In this document: positions 8,542-17,385 of the stretch, piece after piece
Numbering within the stretch: position 1 is the first letter of the stretch
Layout: every line of letters starts with the position of its first letter
Assembly (NCBI RefSeq): GCF_001672755.1
Contig: NZ_LZKI01000197.1
Location: 1-64,000, forward strand
Direction: 5' to 3'
Source: Mycobacterium colombiense
GTDB taxonomy: Bacteria > Actinomycetota > Actinomycetes > Mycobacteriales > Mycobacteriaceae
DNA: 64,000 nt
Notes under the pieces: model-generated
What the model saw: the letters and a program-made list of their open reading frames with translations, nothing else
Told to the model about the DNA's origin: nothing
Database searches by the model: none
Program-made: the position numbers and the translations under genes

Positions 8542-11500
8542 TTGACTGTCACACCTCACATTGGCGGAGTGCTCGAGGAGCTCCTGGAGCGCAGCGGGCG
8601 GTTTTTCACGCCCGGCGAGATCTCGGCCGACCTGCGCACGGTGACGCGGGAGGGCGGCCGCGAAGCCGACGTGTTCTACCGCGACCGGTGGAGCCACGAC
8701 AAGGTGGTTCGCTCCACGCACGGGGTGAACTGCACCGGATCGTGCTCGTGGAAGATCTACGTCAAAGACGGGATCATCACCTGGGAGACCCAGCAGACCG
8801 ACTACCCGTCGGTGGGCCCGGACCGGCCCGAGTACGAGCCGCGCGGCTGCCCCCGAGGTGCGTCGTTCTCGTGGTACAGCTACTCACCGACCCGCGTGCG
8901 CTACCCGTACGCCCGGGGCGTGCTGGTCGAGATGTATCGGGAGGCCAAGGCGCGGCTCGGCGATCCGGTGCTGGCATGGGCCGACATCCAGGCCGACCCC
9001 GAACGCCGTCGCCGCTATCAGCAGGCCCGCGGGAAGGGCGGACTGGTTCGGGTCACGTGGGCCGAGGCGACAGAGCTGATCGCCGCCGCCCACGTGCACA
9101 CCATCAAGGCCTACGGACCGGATCGCGTCGCCGGATTTTCTCCCATCCCGGCGATGTCGATGGTGTCCTACACCGCCGGCTCGCGCTTCTTCGAGCTGAT
9201 CGGCGCCCCCATGACGTCGTTCTACGACTGGTATGCCGACCTCCCAGTGGCCTCACCCCAGGTGTTCGGCGACCAGACCGACGTGCCCGAATCCGGGGAT
9301 TGGTGGGACGCAGCGTATTTGATGATGTGGGGCTCCAACGTCCCGATCACCCGCACGCCCGACGCGCACTGGATGGCCGAGGCGCGCTACCGCGGCACCA
9401 AGGTGGTGACCGTCAGCCCGGACTACGCCGATAACACCAAGTTCGCCGACGAGTGGATGCCGTGTGCGGCCGGAACCGACGGGGCACTGGCCATGGCGAT
9501 GGGCCACGTCATCCTCTCGGAATGCTATGTGCGGAAACAGGTTCCGTTCTTCGCCGACTATTCCCGCCGCTACACCGATTTGCCGTTCCTGATCAAGCTG
9601 GAAGAGCGCGGCGACATGCTGGTGCCGGGAAAGAACCTGACGGCAGCGGATCTGGGGGAGGCCTTCAAGAGCTCAGAGAACGCGGCGCTCAAGCCCGCCG
9701 TGCTGGACGAGAGCACCGATTCGGTTGTGGTGCCGCACGGTTCGCTGGGATTCCGGTACGGCGAATCGGGCGTCGGCAAATGGAATCTCGATCTCGGCGA
9801 CCTGACGCCGGCGCTCAGCGTGCGCGACGCCCAGCGCCGCAACGGGGATCAGGACAGCGCGCTGGTGCACCTGCCCAGCTTCGACACGGTCGACGGCGAG
9901 GGCACGACCGTGGCGCGCGGTGTTCCGGTGCGCCGCATCGGTAAGCACCTGGTGTGCACCGTCTTCGACCTGATGCTGGCCCAATACGGGGTGGCGCGGC
10001 CCGGCCTGCCGGGCGAATGGCCCACCGGCTACGACGACGCCACCCAGCAGAACACCCCGGCGTGGCAGGAAGCGATCACCGGCGTGTCGGCCGCCCAGGC
10101 CATCCGGGTGGCCAGAGAATTCGCGCACAGCGCCGAGGAATCCGGCGGCCGTTCCATGATCATCATGGGTGGCGGCATCTGTCACTGGTTCCACAGCGAC
10201 GCGATCTACCGTGCGGTGCTCGCGCTGCTGATGCTGACCGGATCGATGGGCCGTAACGGCGGTGGCTGGGCCCACTACGTCGGCCAGGAAAAGGTGCGCC
10301 CGCTCACCGGTTTCCAGACGATGGCGATGGCAACCGACTGGGTGCGTCCACCGCGGCAGGTGCCCGGCGCCTCGTACTGGTACGCCCACACCGACCAGTG
10401 GCGCTACGACGGCTACGGCGCGGACAAACTGGCCAGCCCGGTGGGCCGGGGCAGGTTCGCGGGCAAGCACACCATGGACCTGCTGGCGTCCTCGGTGGCC
10501 ATGGGGTGGAGCCCGTACTACCCCCAGTTCGACCGGTCCAGTCTGGACGTCGCGGACGAGGCGCGCGCCGCCGACCGCGACGTCGCCGACTACGTCGCCG
10601 AACAGCTCGGCCAGCGCAAGCTGAAGCTCGCCGTGACCGATCCCGACAATCCGGTGAATTGGCCACGCGTGCTTACCGTGTGGCGTGCCAACCTGATCGG
10701 CTCGTCGGGTAAGGGTGGCGAGTACTTCCTGCGCCACCTGCTGGGGACCGACTCCAACGCTTCGGCGCTACCCCCGGAGGACGGGGTCCGGCCCACCGAC
10801 GTGACCTGCGAGGGGGAGATCCCCGAGGGCAAGCTCGACCTGATGATGTCGATCGACTTCCGGATGACCTCGACGACGCTGGTGTCCGACGTCGTGCTGC
10901 CCGCGGCGACCTGGTACGAGAAGGCCGACATCTCCAGCACCGACATGCACCCCTACGTGCATGCGTTCAGCGCCGCGACCGATCCACCGTGGGAAACCCG
11001 TTCGGACTTCGACGCTTTCGGCGCCGTCGCCCGCGCCTTCAGTGCGATGGCCAAGGACCATCTGGGCACGCGTACCGATGTGGTGCTCACCGCGCTGCAG
11101 CACGACACCCCGGACGCGATGGCCTATCCCGATGGCACCGAACAGGATTGGTTGCATTCCGGCGCGACGCCGGTGCCGGGGCGCACGATGGGCAAGCTCA
11201 CCGTGGTGGAGCGTGATTACAGCGCCATCTACGACAAGTGGCTGACCCTGGGCCCGCTGGTCGACAAATTCGGCCTGACCACCAAGGGCATCACGGTGCA
11301 CCCCTTCCGGGAGGTCGAGGAGCTGTCCGCGAAGTTCGGGGTGTTGAAATCCGGTGTGGCGGCGGGTCGTCCGGCCATCACCACCGCGGCGCGGATGGCC
11401 GACGTGCTGCTGCTGCTGTCCGGAACCACCAACGGACGGCTGGCGGTCGAGGGCTTCCACGAACTGGAGAAGCGCACCGGCCAGCGGCTGGTGCATCTGG

Positions 11501-12249
11501 CCGAAGGCAGCGAGGACAAGCGCATCAGCTACGCCGACACCCAGGCGCGGCCCGTTCCCGTGGTCACCAGCCCGGAGTGGTCGGGCAGCGAAACGGGTGG
11601 CCGCCGCTACGCGCCGTTCACCATCAACATCGAAAACCTCAAGCCGTTCCACACTCTCACCGGGCGAATGCATTTCTATCTCGCGCACGACTGGGTCGAG
11701 GAGCTCGGCGAGCACCTGCCGGTGTTCCGGCCGCCGCTGGACATGGCCCGACTGTTCGGCCAGCCCACGCTCGGCACCTGCGAGGACGGCATCGGACTCA
11801 CCGTCCGCTACCTGACGCCGCACTCGAAGTGGTCGTTCCACTCCACCTACCAGGACAACCTGTACATGCTCTCGTTGTCCCGCGGCGGCCCGACGATGTG
11901 GATGAGTCCGGGTGATGCGGCAAAAATCCAAGTCCGCGACAATGATTGGGTCGAGGCGGTGAACGTCAACGGCATCTACGTGTGCCGGGCGATCGTCTCG
12001 CACCGGATGCCCGACGGCGTGGTCTTCGTCTACCACGTTCAGGAGCGCACCGTGGACACGCCGCGCTCCGAGACCAACAACAAGCGCGGCGGCAACCACA
12101 ACGCGCTGACCCGGGTGCGTATCAAGCCGAGCCACCTGGCCGGCGGCTACGGCCAGCACGCGTTCGCGTTCAACTACTTGGGGCCGACCGGTAACCAGCG
12201 CGACGAGGTGACCGTCGTGCGTCGTCGCAGCCAGGAGGTGACGTACTGA
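8542..12249 (+). CDS. narG: Respiratory nitrate reductase alpha subunit NarG
   Basis: This is the 1235-residue catalytic subunit, which reduces nitrate to nitrite on the cytoplasmic face using a bis-MGD molybdenum cofactor. The N-terminal THGVNCTGSCSWKIY has the His/Cys pattern that ligates the proximal [4Fe-4S] cluster (FS0). SFYDWYADLP contains the aspartate that ligates Mo in NarG. The sequence is close to Rv1161 throughout. TTG 8542 is chosen because GGAGGAG sits six bases upstream and the protein then begins MTVTPH like its homologue. The stop overlaps the narH start by one base. It supports nitrate respiration and survival under low oxygen; no narK2, narX or narL is in the window. Confidence 0.96.
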   Translation: MTVTPHIGGVLEELLERSGRFFTPGEISADLRTVTREGGREADVFYRDRWSHDKVVRSTHGVNCTGSCSWKIYVKDGIITWETQQTDYPSVGPDRPEYEPRGCPRGASFSWYSYSPTRVRYPYARGVLVEMYREAKARLGDPVLAWADIQADPERRRRYQQARGKGGLVRVTWAEATELIAAAHVHTIKAYGPDRVAGFSPIPAMSMVSYTAGSRFFELIGAPMTSFYDWYADLPVASPQVFGDQTDVPESGDWWDAAYLMMWGSNVPITRTPDAHWMAEARYRGTKVVTVSPDYADNTKFADEWMPCAAGTDGALAMAMGHVILSECYVRKQVPFFADYSRRYTDLPFLIKLEERGDMLVPGKNLTAADLGEAFKSSENAALKPAVLDESTDSVVVPHGSLGFRYGESGVGKWNLDLGDLTPALSVRDAQRRNGDQDSALVHLPSFDTVDGEGTTVARGVPVRRIGKHLVCTVFDLMLAQYGVARPGLPGEWPTGYDDATQQNTPAWQEAITGVSAAQAIRVAREFAHSAEESGGRSMIIMGGGICHWFHSDAIYRAVLALLMLTGSMGRNGGGWAHYVGQEKVRPLTGFQTMAMATDWVRPPRQVPGASYWYAHTDQWRYDGYGADKLASPVGRGRFAGKHTMDLLASSVAMGWSPYYPQFDRSSLDVADEARAADRDVADYVAEQLGQRKLKLAVTDPDNPVNWPRVLTVWRANLIGSSGKGGEYFLRHLLGTDSNASALPPEDGVRPTDVTCEGEIPEGKLDLMMSIDFRMTSTTLVSDVVLPAATWYEKADISSTDMHPYVHAFSAATDPPWETRSDFDAFGAVARAFSAMAKDHLGTRTDVVLTALQHDTPDAMAYPDGTEQDWLHSGATPVPGRTMGKLTVVERDYSAIYDKWLTLGPLVDKFGLTTKGITVHPFREVEELSAKFGVLKSGVAAGRPAITTAARMADVLLLLSGTTNGRLAVEGFHELEKRTGQRLVHLAEGSEDKRISYADTQARPVPVVTSPEWSGSETGGRRYAPFTINIENLKPFHTLTGRMHFYLAHDWVEELGEHLPVFRPPLDMARLFGQPTLGTCEDGIGLTVRYLTPHSKWSFHSTYQDNLYMLSLSRGGPTMWMSPGDAAKIQVRDNDWVEAVNVNGIYVCRAIVSHRMPDGVVFVYHVQERTVDTPRSETNNKRGGNHNALTRVRIKPSHLAGGYGQHAFAFNYLGPTGNQRDEVTVVRRRSQEVTY

Positions 12250-13862
12250 TGAAGGTCATGGCGCAGTTGGCGATGGTGATGAACCTCGACAAATGCATCG
12301 GTTGTCACACCTGTTCGGTGACCTGCAAGCAGGCGTGGACCAACCGATCCGGTACCGAATACGTCTGGTTCAACAACGTCGAAACCCGGCCCGGACAAGG
12401 CTATCCGCGCACCTACGAGGACCAGGAGCGGTGGCGCGGCGGCTGGATCCGCGACAAGAAGGGCCGGCTGCGGCTGCGCGACGGCGGACGCCTGAACAAA
12501 CTGCTGCGCATCTTCGCCAACCCGAAGTTGCCCCTCATCGGCGACTACTACGAGCCCTGGACCTACGACTACGAAAACCTGACCACGGCACCCGCGGGTG
12601 ACACCTTCCCCACGGCCGCACCCAAAAGCCAGATAACCGGTGAGCCGATGAAGATTTCGTGGGGGCCGAACTGGGACGACAACCTGGCCGGGTCGACCGA
12701 GATCCTGTCCGAGGACCCGATCCTGAAGAAGGTCAGCGAAGAGGTCAAACTCTCGCTCGAAGAAACCTTCATGTTCTACCTGCCCCGCATCTGCGAGCAC
12801 TGCCTCAACCCGTCGTGCGTGGCGTCGTGCCCGTCGGGCGCGATGTACAAGCGCAGCGAGGACGGCATCGTGCTGGTCGACCAGGACCGCTGCCGCGGCT
12901 GGCGGATGTGTGTGTCCGGATGTCCTTACAAGAAGGTCTATTTCAACCACAAGACGGGCAAGGCCGAGAAGTGCACGCTGTGCTATCCGCGGATGGAGGT
13001 CGGCCTGCCGACCATCTGCTCGGAAACCTGCGTAGGGCGGTTGCGCTACCTGGGCGTGGTGCTCTACGACGTCGACCGGGTGCTTGAGGCGGCGTCGGTG
13101 GAGAAGGAGACCGATCTCTATCCGGCGCAGTGCGAGATCCTGCTGGACCCCAACGATCCGGAGGTCATCGCCGGCGCGCGGGCGGAGGGAATCCCGGACG
13201 AGTGGATCGAGGCCGCGCAGCGCTCCCCGGTGTACGCGCTGATCCACACCTACAAGGTGGCGCTGCCGTTGCACCCGGAATATCGCACCATGCCGATGGT
13301 TTGGTACATCCCGCCGCTCTCGCCGGTGGTCGACGCGGTCAGCCGCGACGGGCACGACGGGGAAGACGTCGGCAACCTGTTCGGCGCGCTGGACGCGCTG
13401 CGCATCCCGATGCAGTACTTGGCCGAACTGTTCACCGCCGGCGACACCGCGGTCGTCGAGGGCGTGCTGCGGCGGCTGGCGGCGATGCGCTCCTACATGC
13501 GTGACATCAACCTCGGCCGCGAGACCCAGCCGCACATCCCGCATTCGGTCGGCCTGACCGAAGAAGAGATCTACGAGATGTACCGGCTGCTCGCCATCGC
13601 GAAATACGAAGAGCGTTACGTCATTCCGACCGCCTTCGCGCCGCAGGCCCGCGACCTCGAGGAGATGGGCTGCTCGCTGACGGGTGACGGCGGGCCCGGC
13701 ATGTACGAGTCGGACCCGGTGGTGTCGGTGGAGACCTTCCACACGCTCAAGGAGCGCGGCGACGATCCCGGCAACATGCGGCCGTCCACCCGGGTGAACC
13801 TGCTCAACTGGGACGGCGGCCGGGTACCCGCCGGAATGTTTCCCGAAGAGCACGAGCGATGA
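12249..13862 (+). CDS. narH: Respiratory nitrate reductase beta subunit NarH
   Basis: The iron-sulfur electron-transfer subunit (537 residues) carries electrons from NarI haem b to NarG. Four cysteine groups are visible: CIGCHTCSVTCKQAW near residue 16, CEHCLNPSCVASCP near 184, CRGWRMCVSGCP near 217, and CTLCYP...CSETC near 244. The Trp in the third group is the known replacement that gives one [3Fe-4S] cluster beside three [4Fe-4S] clusters. It is coupled to narG by TGATG (1-base overlap) and to narJ by ATGA (4-base overlap), so the operon is read as one unit. Confidence 0.96.
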   Translation: MKVMAQLAMVMNLDKCIGCHTCSVTCKQAWTNRSGTEYVWFNNVETRPGQGYPRTYEDQERWRGGWIRDKKGRLRLRDGGRLNKLLRIFANPKLPLIGDYYEPWTYDYENLTTAPAGDTFPTAAPKSQITGEPMKISWGPNWDDNLAGSTEILSEDPILKKVSEEVKLSLEETFMFYLPRICEHCLNPSCVASCPSGAMYKRSEDGIVLVDQDRCRGWRMCVSGCPYKKVYFNHKTGKAEKCTLCYPRMEVGLPTICSETCVGRLRYLGVVLYDVDRVLEAASVEKETDLYPAQCEILLDPNDPEVIAGARAEGIPDEWIEAAQRSPVYALIHTYKVALPLHPEYRTMPMVWYIPPLSPVVDAVSRDGHDGEDVGNLFGALDALRIPMQYLAELFTAGDTAVVEGVLRRLAAMRSYMRDINLGRETQPHIPHSVGLTEEEIYEMYRLLAIAKYEERYVIPTAFAPQARDLEEMGCSLTGDGGPGMYESDPVVSVETFHTLKERGDDPGNMRPSTRVNLLNWDGGRVPAGMFPEEHER

Positions 13863-14527
13863 AACTGCTTTCGGCGCTGCGGGAGCGCTCCACCAACCGG
13901 GCGATGCAGGATCGCCTGGTGTGGCAGGCGGCGTCGCTGCTGCTGGCCTACCCGGACGACGGGTTGGCCGGGCGCCTGGACGCCGTCGACGAGCTGCTCG
14001 CGCACATCAGCGGTGCGCCGGCGGCGCTGCTGCAGCAGACGGTCGCGGCGCTGCGCGCCCGCGAGCCGATGGCCGCCGCGATGGACTACGTCGCCACCTT
14101 CGACATGCGCCGGCGCTGCACGATGTACCTGACCTACTGGACAGCGGGGGACACCCGCAACCGCGGCCGGGAGATGCTGGCGTTCGCCACCGCGTACCGG
14201 GAGGCGGGTGTGACGCCGCCCGCCGGCGAGGCGCCCGACCATTTGACGGTGGTGCTCGAATTCGCCGCCACCGTCGATCCCGAGGTCGGTCGGCGACTGC
14301 TGGACCAGCACCGCGTGCCGATCGACGTGCTGCGGGGCGCCCTGGCCGACGCCGAGTCGCCATACGAGCCGACGGTAGCGGCGGTCTGCGAGACCCTGCC
14401 CGTCGCAACCGATCAAGAAGTTCGCCGCGCCGAGCGGCTGGCCAAAGCCGGACCACCGGCGGAAGCCGTTGGGCTGCAACCGTTTACCCTGACCGTGCCA
14501 CCCCGCAAAGGAACGCCAAGTGTTTAG
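13859..14527 (+). CDS. narJ: Nitrate reductase assembly chaperone NarJ
   Basis: This 222-residue chaperone of the TorD/NarJ family binds apo-NarG and promotes molybdenum cofactor and FS0 insertion before the complex docks on NarI. The helical, Leu/Ala-rich sequence includes the family segment DYVATFDMRRRCTMYLTYW followed by a GDTRNRG loop. It is not part of the final enzyme. ATG 13859 overlaps the narH stop by four bases, and the gene end overlaps the narI GTG by eight. Confidence 0.93.
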   Translation: MKLLSALRERSTNRAMQDRLVWQAASLLLAYPDDGLAGRLDAVDELLAHISGAPAALLQQTVAALRAREPMAAAMDYVATFDMRRRCTMYLTYWTAGDTRNRGREMLAFATAYREAGVTPPAGEAPDHLTVVLEFAATVDPEVGRRLLDQHRVPIDVLRGALADAESPYEPTVAAVCETLPVATDQEVRRAERLAKAGPPAEAVGLQPFTLTVPPRKGTPSV

Positions 14528-15251
14528 CAACGTCCTGTTCTGGGACATCGCGCCCTACGTCACGCTGTCGGTGCTGATCGTGGGCACCTGGTGGCGCTAC
14601 CGCTACGACAAATTCGGCTGGACCTCACGCTCGTCGCAGATCTACGAGTCACGACTGCTCAGCATCGCCAGCCCGATCTTCCATTTCGGCATCCTGGCGG
14701 TGTTCGCCGGACACGTGATGGGGCTGTTCGTCCCGCCCAAGGTGACCCAGATGATGAAGATGAGCGACCACTTCTACCACCTGCAGGCGGTCATCGCCGG
14801 GTCGATGGCCGGCATCGCGACGCTGATCGGCATCGGGTTGCTGATCTACCGGCGGTTCACCCGCCCCGCGGTGAACATGGCCACCAGCCGCAGCGACAAG
14901 GTGATGTACGTGGTGCTTTTGCTCGCCATCGTGGTCGGCCTGTACTGCGACCTGATCGGCACCGGCCCGCACGGCGGCGAGTTCCACTACCGCTACACCG
15001 TCGGGATGTGGTTCCGCCGGATCTGGCTCTTCCAGCCGCACGGTGAGGTCATGATCAACGCGCCGCTCGACTACCAGCTGCACGCCCTGATCGGCATGGT
15101 GCTGTTCACGCTGTGGCCTTTCACCCGGCTGGTGCACGTGTTCAGCGCCCCGGTCGTGTATCTGTTCCGGCCCTACATCGTCTACCGCAGCCGCGAGGCC
15201 GCGGCCAAGGGCGAACTCGTCGGTACGGCACCGCGCCGGCGGGGCTGGTAG
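14520..15251 (+). CDS. narI: Nitrate reductase gamma subunit NarI (cytochrome b)
   Basis: The 243-residue membrane anchor oxidises menaquinol and passes electrons via two b-type haems to NarH. Five hydrophobic helices are visible. Conserved histidines suitable as haem ligands lie in IFHFGILAVFAGHVMG and later in LDYQLHALIGMVLF...RLVHVFSAP. It starts at GTG 14520 inside the end of narJ, which implies translational coupling. It is the last gene of the operon; a 22-base perfect palindrome follows 17 bases after the stop. Confidence 0.95.
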   Translation: MFSNVLFWDIAPYVTLSVLIVGTWWRYRYDKFGWTSRSSQIYESRLLSIASPIFHFGILAVFAGHVMGLFVPPKVTQMMKMSDHFYHLQAVIAGSMAGIATLIGIGLLIYRRFTRPAVNMATSRSDKVMYVVLLLAIVVGLYCDLIGTGPHGGEFHYRYTVGMWFRRIWLFQPHGEVMINAPLDYQLHALIGMVLFTLWPFTRLVHVFSAPVVYLFRPYIVYRSREAAAKGELVGTAPRRRGW

Positions 15252-15263
15252 CGGGGCGGCAAA

Positions 15264-15367
15264 GCACACTGAACGCCGTACGGCGTTCAGCTGCAACCTG
15301 GGCTTCGGTTGTGCGGCCAGGCAGGCGACACGCCGATGCGAGGCGCCGCCACTGCACACTCAACGCC
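15264..15367. repeat. Imperfect direct repeat in the narI-typA gap
   Basis: GCACACTGAACGCC at 15264-15277 and GCACACTCAACGCC at 15354-15367 differ at one base. The shorter CACACTCAA recurs at 15376-15384 and again, far away, at 48233-48241. The first copy overlaps the palindrome. The role is unknown. Confidence 0.4.
15269..15290. terminator. 22-base perfect palindrome after narI
   Basis: CTGAACGCC-GTAC-GGCGTTCAG is a perfect palindrome starting 18 bases after the narI stop. As RNA it forms a 9-base-pair stem with a 4-base loop but has no U tract, so it could be a mycobacterial-type terminator. It could equally be a DNA operator for typA. Confidence 0.45.
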
Positions 15368-15444
15368 TCGTCACACACACTCAAATTTCCCGCTCACCAC
15401 CAGCCGGTTCGCTATCCGGGGCCCCCGCTGCCACAATCACCGAC

Positions 15445-17334
15445 GTGCTATTTCGCAACGTCGCCATCGTCGCCCACGTCGACCACGGAAAGACCACCCT
15501 GGTTGACGCGATGCTGCGGCAGTCGGGCGCGCTGCACCACCGGGGTGACGACGCGGTCGAGCGCCTCATGGACTCCGGGGACCTGGAGAAAGAAAAGGGC
15601 ATTACGATCCTGGCCAAGAACACGGCCGTCCATCGCAAGCATGCGGACGGAACGACGACCGTCATCAATGTCATCGACACCCCGGGTCACGCCGACTTCG
15701 GTGGTGAGGTGGAACGCGGACTCTCCATGGTCGACGGGGTACTGCTGCTGGTCGACGCCTCCGAGGGCCCGCTGCCGCAGACCCGTTTCGTGCTGCGCAA
15801 GGCTCTGGCCGCCCACCTTCCGGTGATTTTGGTCGTCAACAAGACCGACCGGCCGGACGCCCGGATCTCCGAGGTCGTCTCGGAGAGCCACGACCTGCTG
15901 CTCGACGTCGCGTCGGACCTCGACGAGGAAGCGCAGAAGGCCGCCGAGCACGCCCTCGACCTGCCGACGCTGTACGCGTCGGGGCGGGCAGGCATCGCCA
16001 GCACGACGGAACCGGCCAATGGTGAGAACCCGGCGGGCGACAACCTCGACCCGCTGTTCGACGTGCTACTCAAGCACATCCCGCCGCCGCAGGGCGACCC
16101 CGAGGCGCCGCTGCAAGCGCTGGTCACCAACCTCGACGCGTCGGCCTTCCTGGGCCGGCTGGCGCTGATCCGCATCTACAAGGGCCGGATCCGCAAGGGC
16201 CAGCAGGTGGCCTGGATGCGCGAGGTGGACGGGCACCCCGTCATCACCAACGCGAAGATCACCGAACTGCTGGTGACCGAGGGCGTGGAACGCACGCCCA
16301 CCGACGAAGCCATCGCCGGGGACATCGTGGCCGTCGCGGGCATCCCGGAGATCATGATCGGCGACACGCTCGCCGATCCGGACCACGCGCACGCGCTGCC
16401 GCGCATCACCGTCGACGAGCCCGCCATCTCGGTGACCATCGGCACCAACACCTCGCCGCTGGCGGGCAAGGTGAAGGGGCACAAGCTGACCGCTCGCATG
16501 GTGAAGTCGAGGCTCGACGCCGAACTCGTCGGCAATGTCTCCATCAAGGTCGTCGACATCGACCGGCCCGACGCCTGGGAGGTGCAGGGCCGCGGCGAGC
16601 TCGCGCTGGCGGTGCTGGTCGAGCAGATGCGCCGCGAGGGTTTCGAGCTCACGGTCGGCAAGCCGCAGGTCGTCACCCAGACGATCGACGGCAAGCTGCA
16701 CGAGCCCTTCGAGGCGATGACCATCGACTGCCCCGACGAGTTCGTCGGCGCGATCACCCAGCTGATGGCCGCCCGCAAGGGCCGGATGGAAGAGATGACC
16801 AACCACGCGGCGGGCTGGGTCCGGATGGACTTCATCGTGCCCAGCCGCGGCCTGATCGGCTTCCGCACCGACTTCCTCACCCTGACCCGCGGCACCGGTA
16901 TCGCCAACGCCGTGTTCGACGGCTACCGGCCGTGGGCGGGGGAGATCCGGGCCCGCCACACCGGGTCGCTGGTGTCCGACCGCGCCGGCACCATCACGCC
17001 GTTCGCCATGATCCAGCTCGCCGACCGGGGCCAGTTCTTCGTCGAGCCCGGTCAGGACACCTACGAGGGCATGGTCGTCGGAATCAACCCGCGCGCAGAG
17101 GATCTCGACATCAACGTCACCCGCGAGAAGAAGCTGACCAACATGAGGTCGTCGACCGCGGATGTCATCGAAACGTTGGCCAGGCCGCTCGAGCTCGATC
17201 TCGAGCAGGCCATGGAGTTCTGCGCGCAAGACGAATGCGTTGAGGTGACCCCGGAGATCGTGCGGGTGCGCAAGGTCGAGCTGGACGCCACCTCCCGGGC
17301 CCGCAGCCGGTCGCGCGCCAAGGCCCGGGGTTAA
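15445..17334 (+). CDS. typA: Ribosome-associated translational GTPase TypA/BipA
   Basis: A 629-residue translation-factor GTPase related to EF-G and LepA that binds the 70S ribosome and helps growth under stress. The N-terminal G domain shows AHVDHGKTT (P loop), DTPGHADFGG (G3) and NKTDRP (G4, NKxD). The domains after it match TypA order: beta-barrel, EF-G III/V-like parts and the specific C-terminal domain ending in a basic tail (RARSRSRAKARG). GTG 15445 places the first strand LFRNVAIVAHVDHG as in homologues. Same position as Rv1165. Confidence 0.95.
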   Translation: MLFRNVAIVAHVDHGKTTLVDAMLRQSGALHHRGDDAVERLMDSGDLEKEKGITILAKNTAVHRKHADGTTTVINVIDTPGHADFGGEVERGLSMVDGVLLLVDASEGPLPQTRFVLRKALAAHLPVILVVNKTDRPDARISEVVSESHDLLLDVASDLDEEAQKAAEHALDLPTLYASGRAGIASTTEPANGENPAGDNLDPLFDVLLKHIPPPQGDPEAPLQALVTNLDASAFLGRLALIRIYKGRIRKGQQVAWMREVDGHPVITNAKITELLVTEGVERTPTDEAIAGDIVAVAGIPEIMIGDTLADPDHAHALPRITVDEPAISVTIGTNTSPLAGKVKGHKLTARMVKSRLDAELVGNVSIKVVDIDRPDAWEVQGRGELALAVLVEQMRREGFELTVGKPQVVTQTIDGKLHEPFEAMTIDCPDEFVGAITQLMAARKGRMEEMTNHAAGWVRMDFIVPSRGLIGFRTDFLTLTRGTGIANAVFDGYRPWAGEIRARHTGSLVSDRAGTITPFAMIQLADRGQFFVEPGQDTYEGMVVGINPRAEDLDINVTREKKLTNMRSSTADVIETLARPLELDLEQAMEFCAQDECVEVTPEIVRVRKVELDATSRARSRSRAKARG

Positions 17335-17385
17335 CACCGGGTGGTCGGACGGGCTGCTGGGCAGCTGCTCGATACCCTGATCGGC

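Noticed and set aside
8210..8545. 111-residue frame before narG
   Set aside because: No ribosome binding site or recognisable sequence; it ends inside the narG ribosome binding region.
10768..12159. 463-residue minus-strand frame over narG
   Set aside because: No recognisable domain and fully covered by narG.
12174..13853. 559-residue minus-strand frame over narH
   Set aside because: Long antisense frames are common at this GC content; narH on the plus strand has complete cysteine motifs and coupled neighbours.
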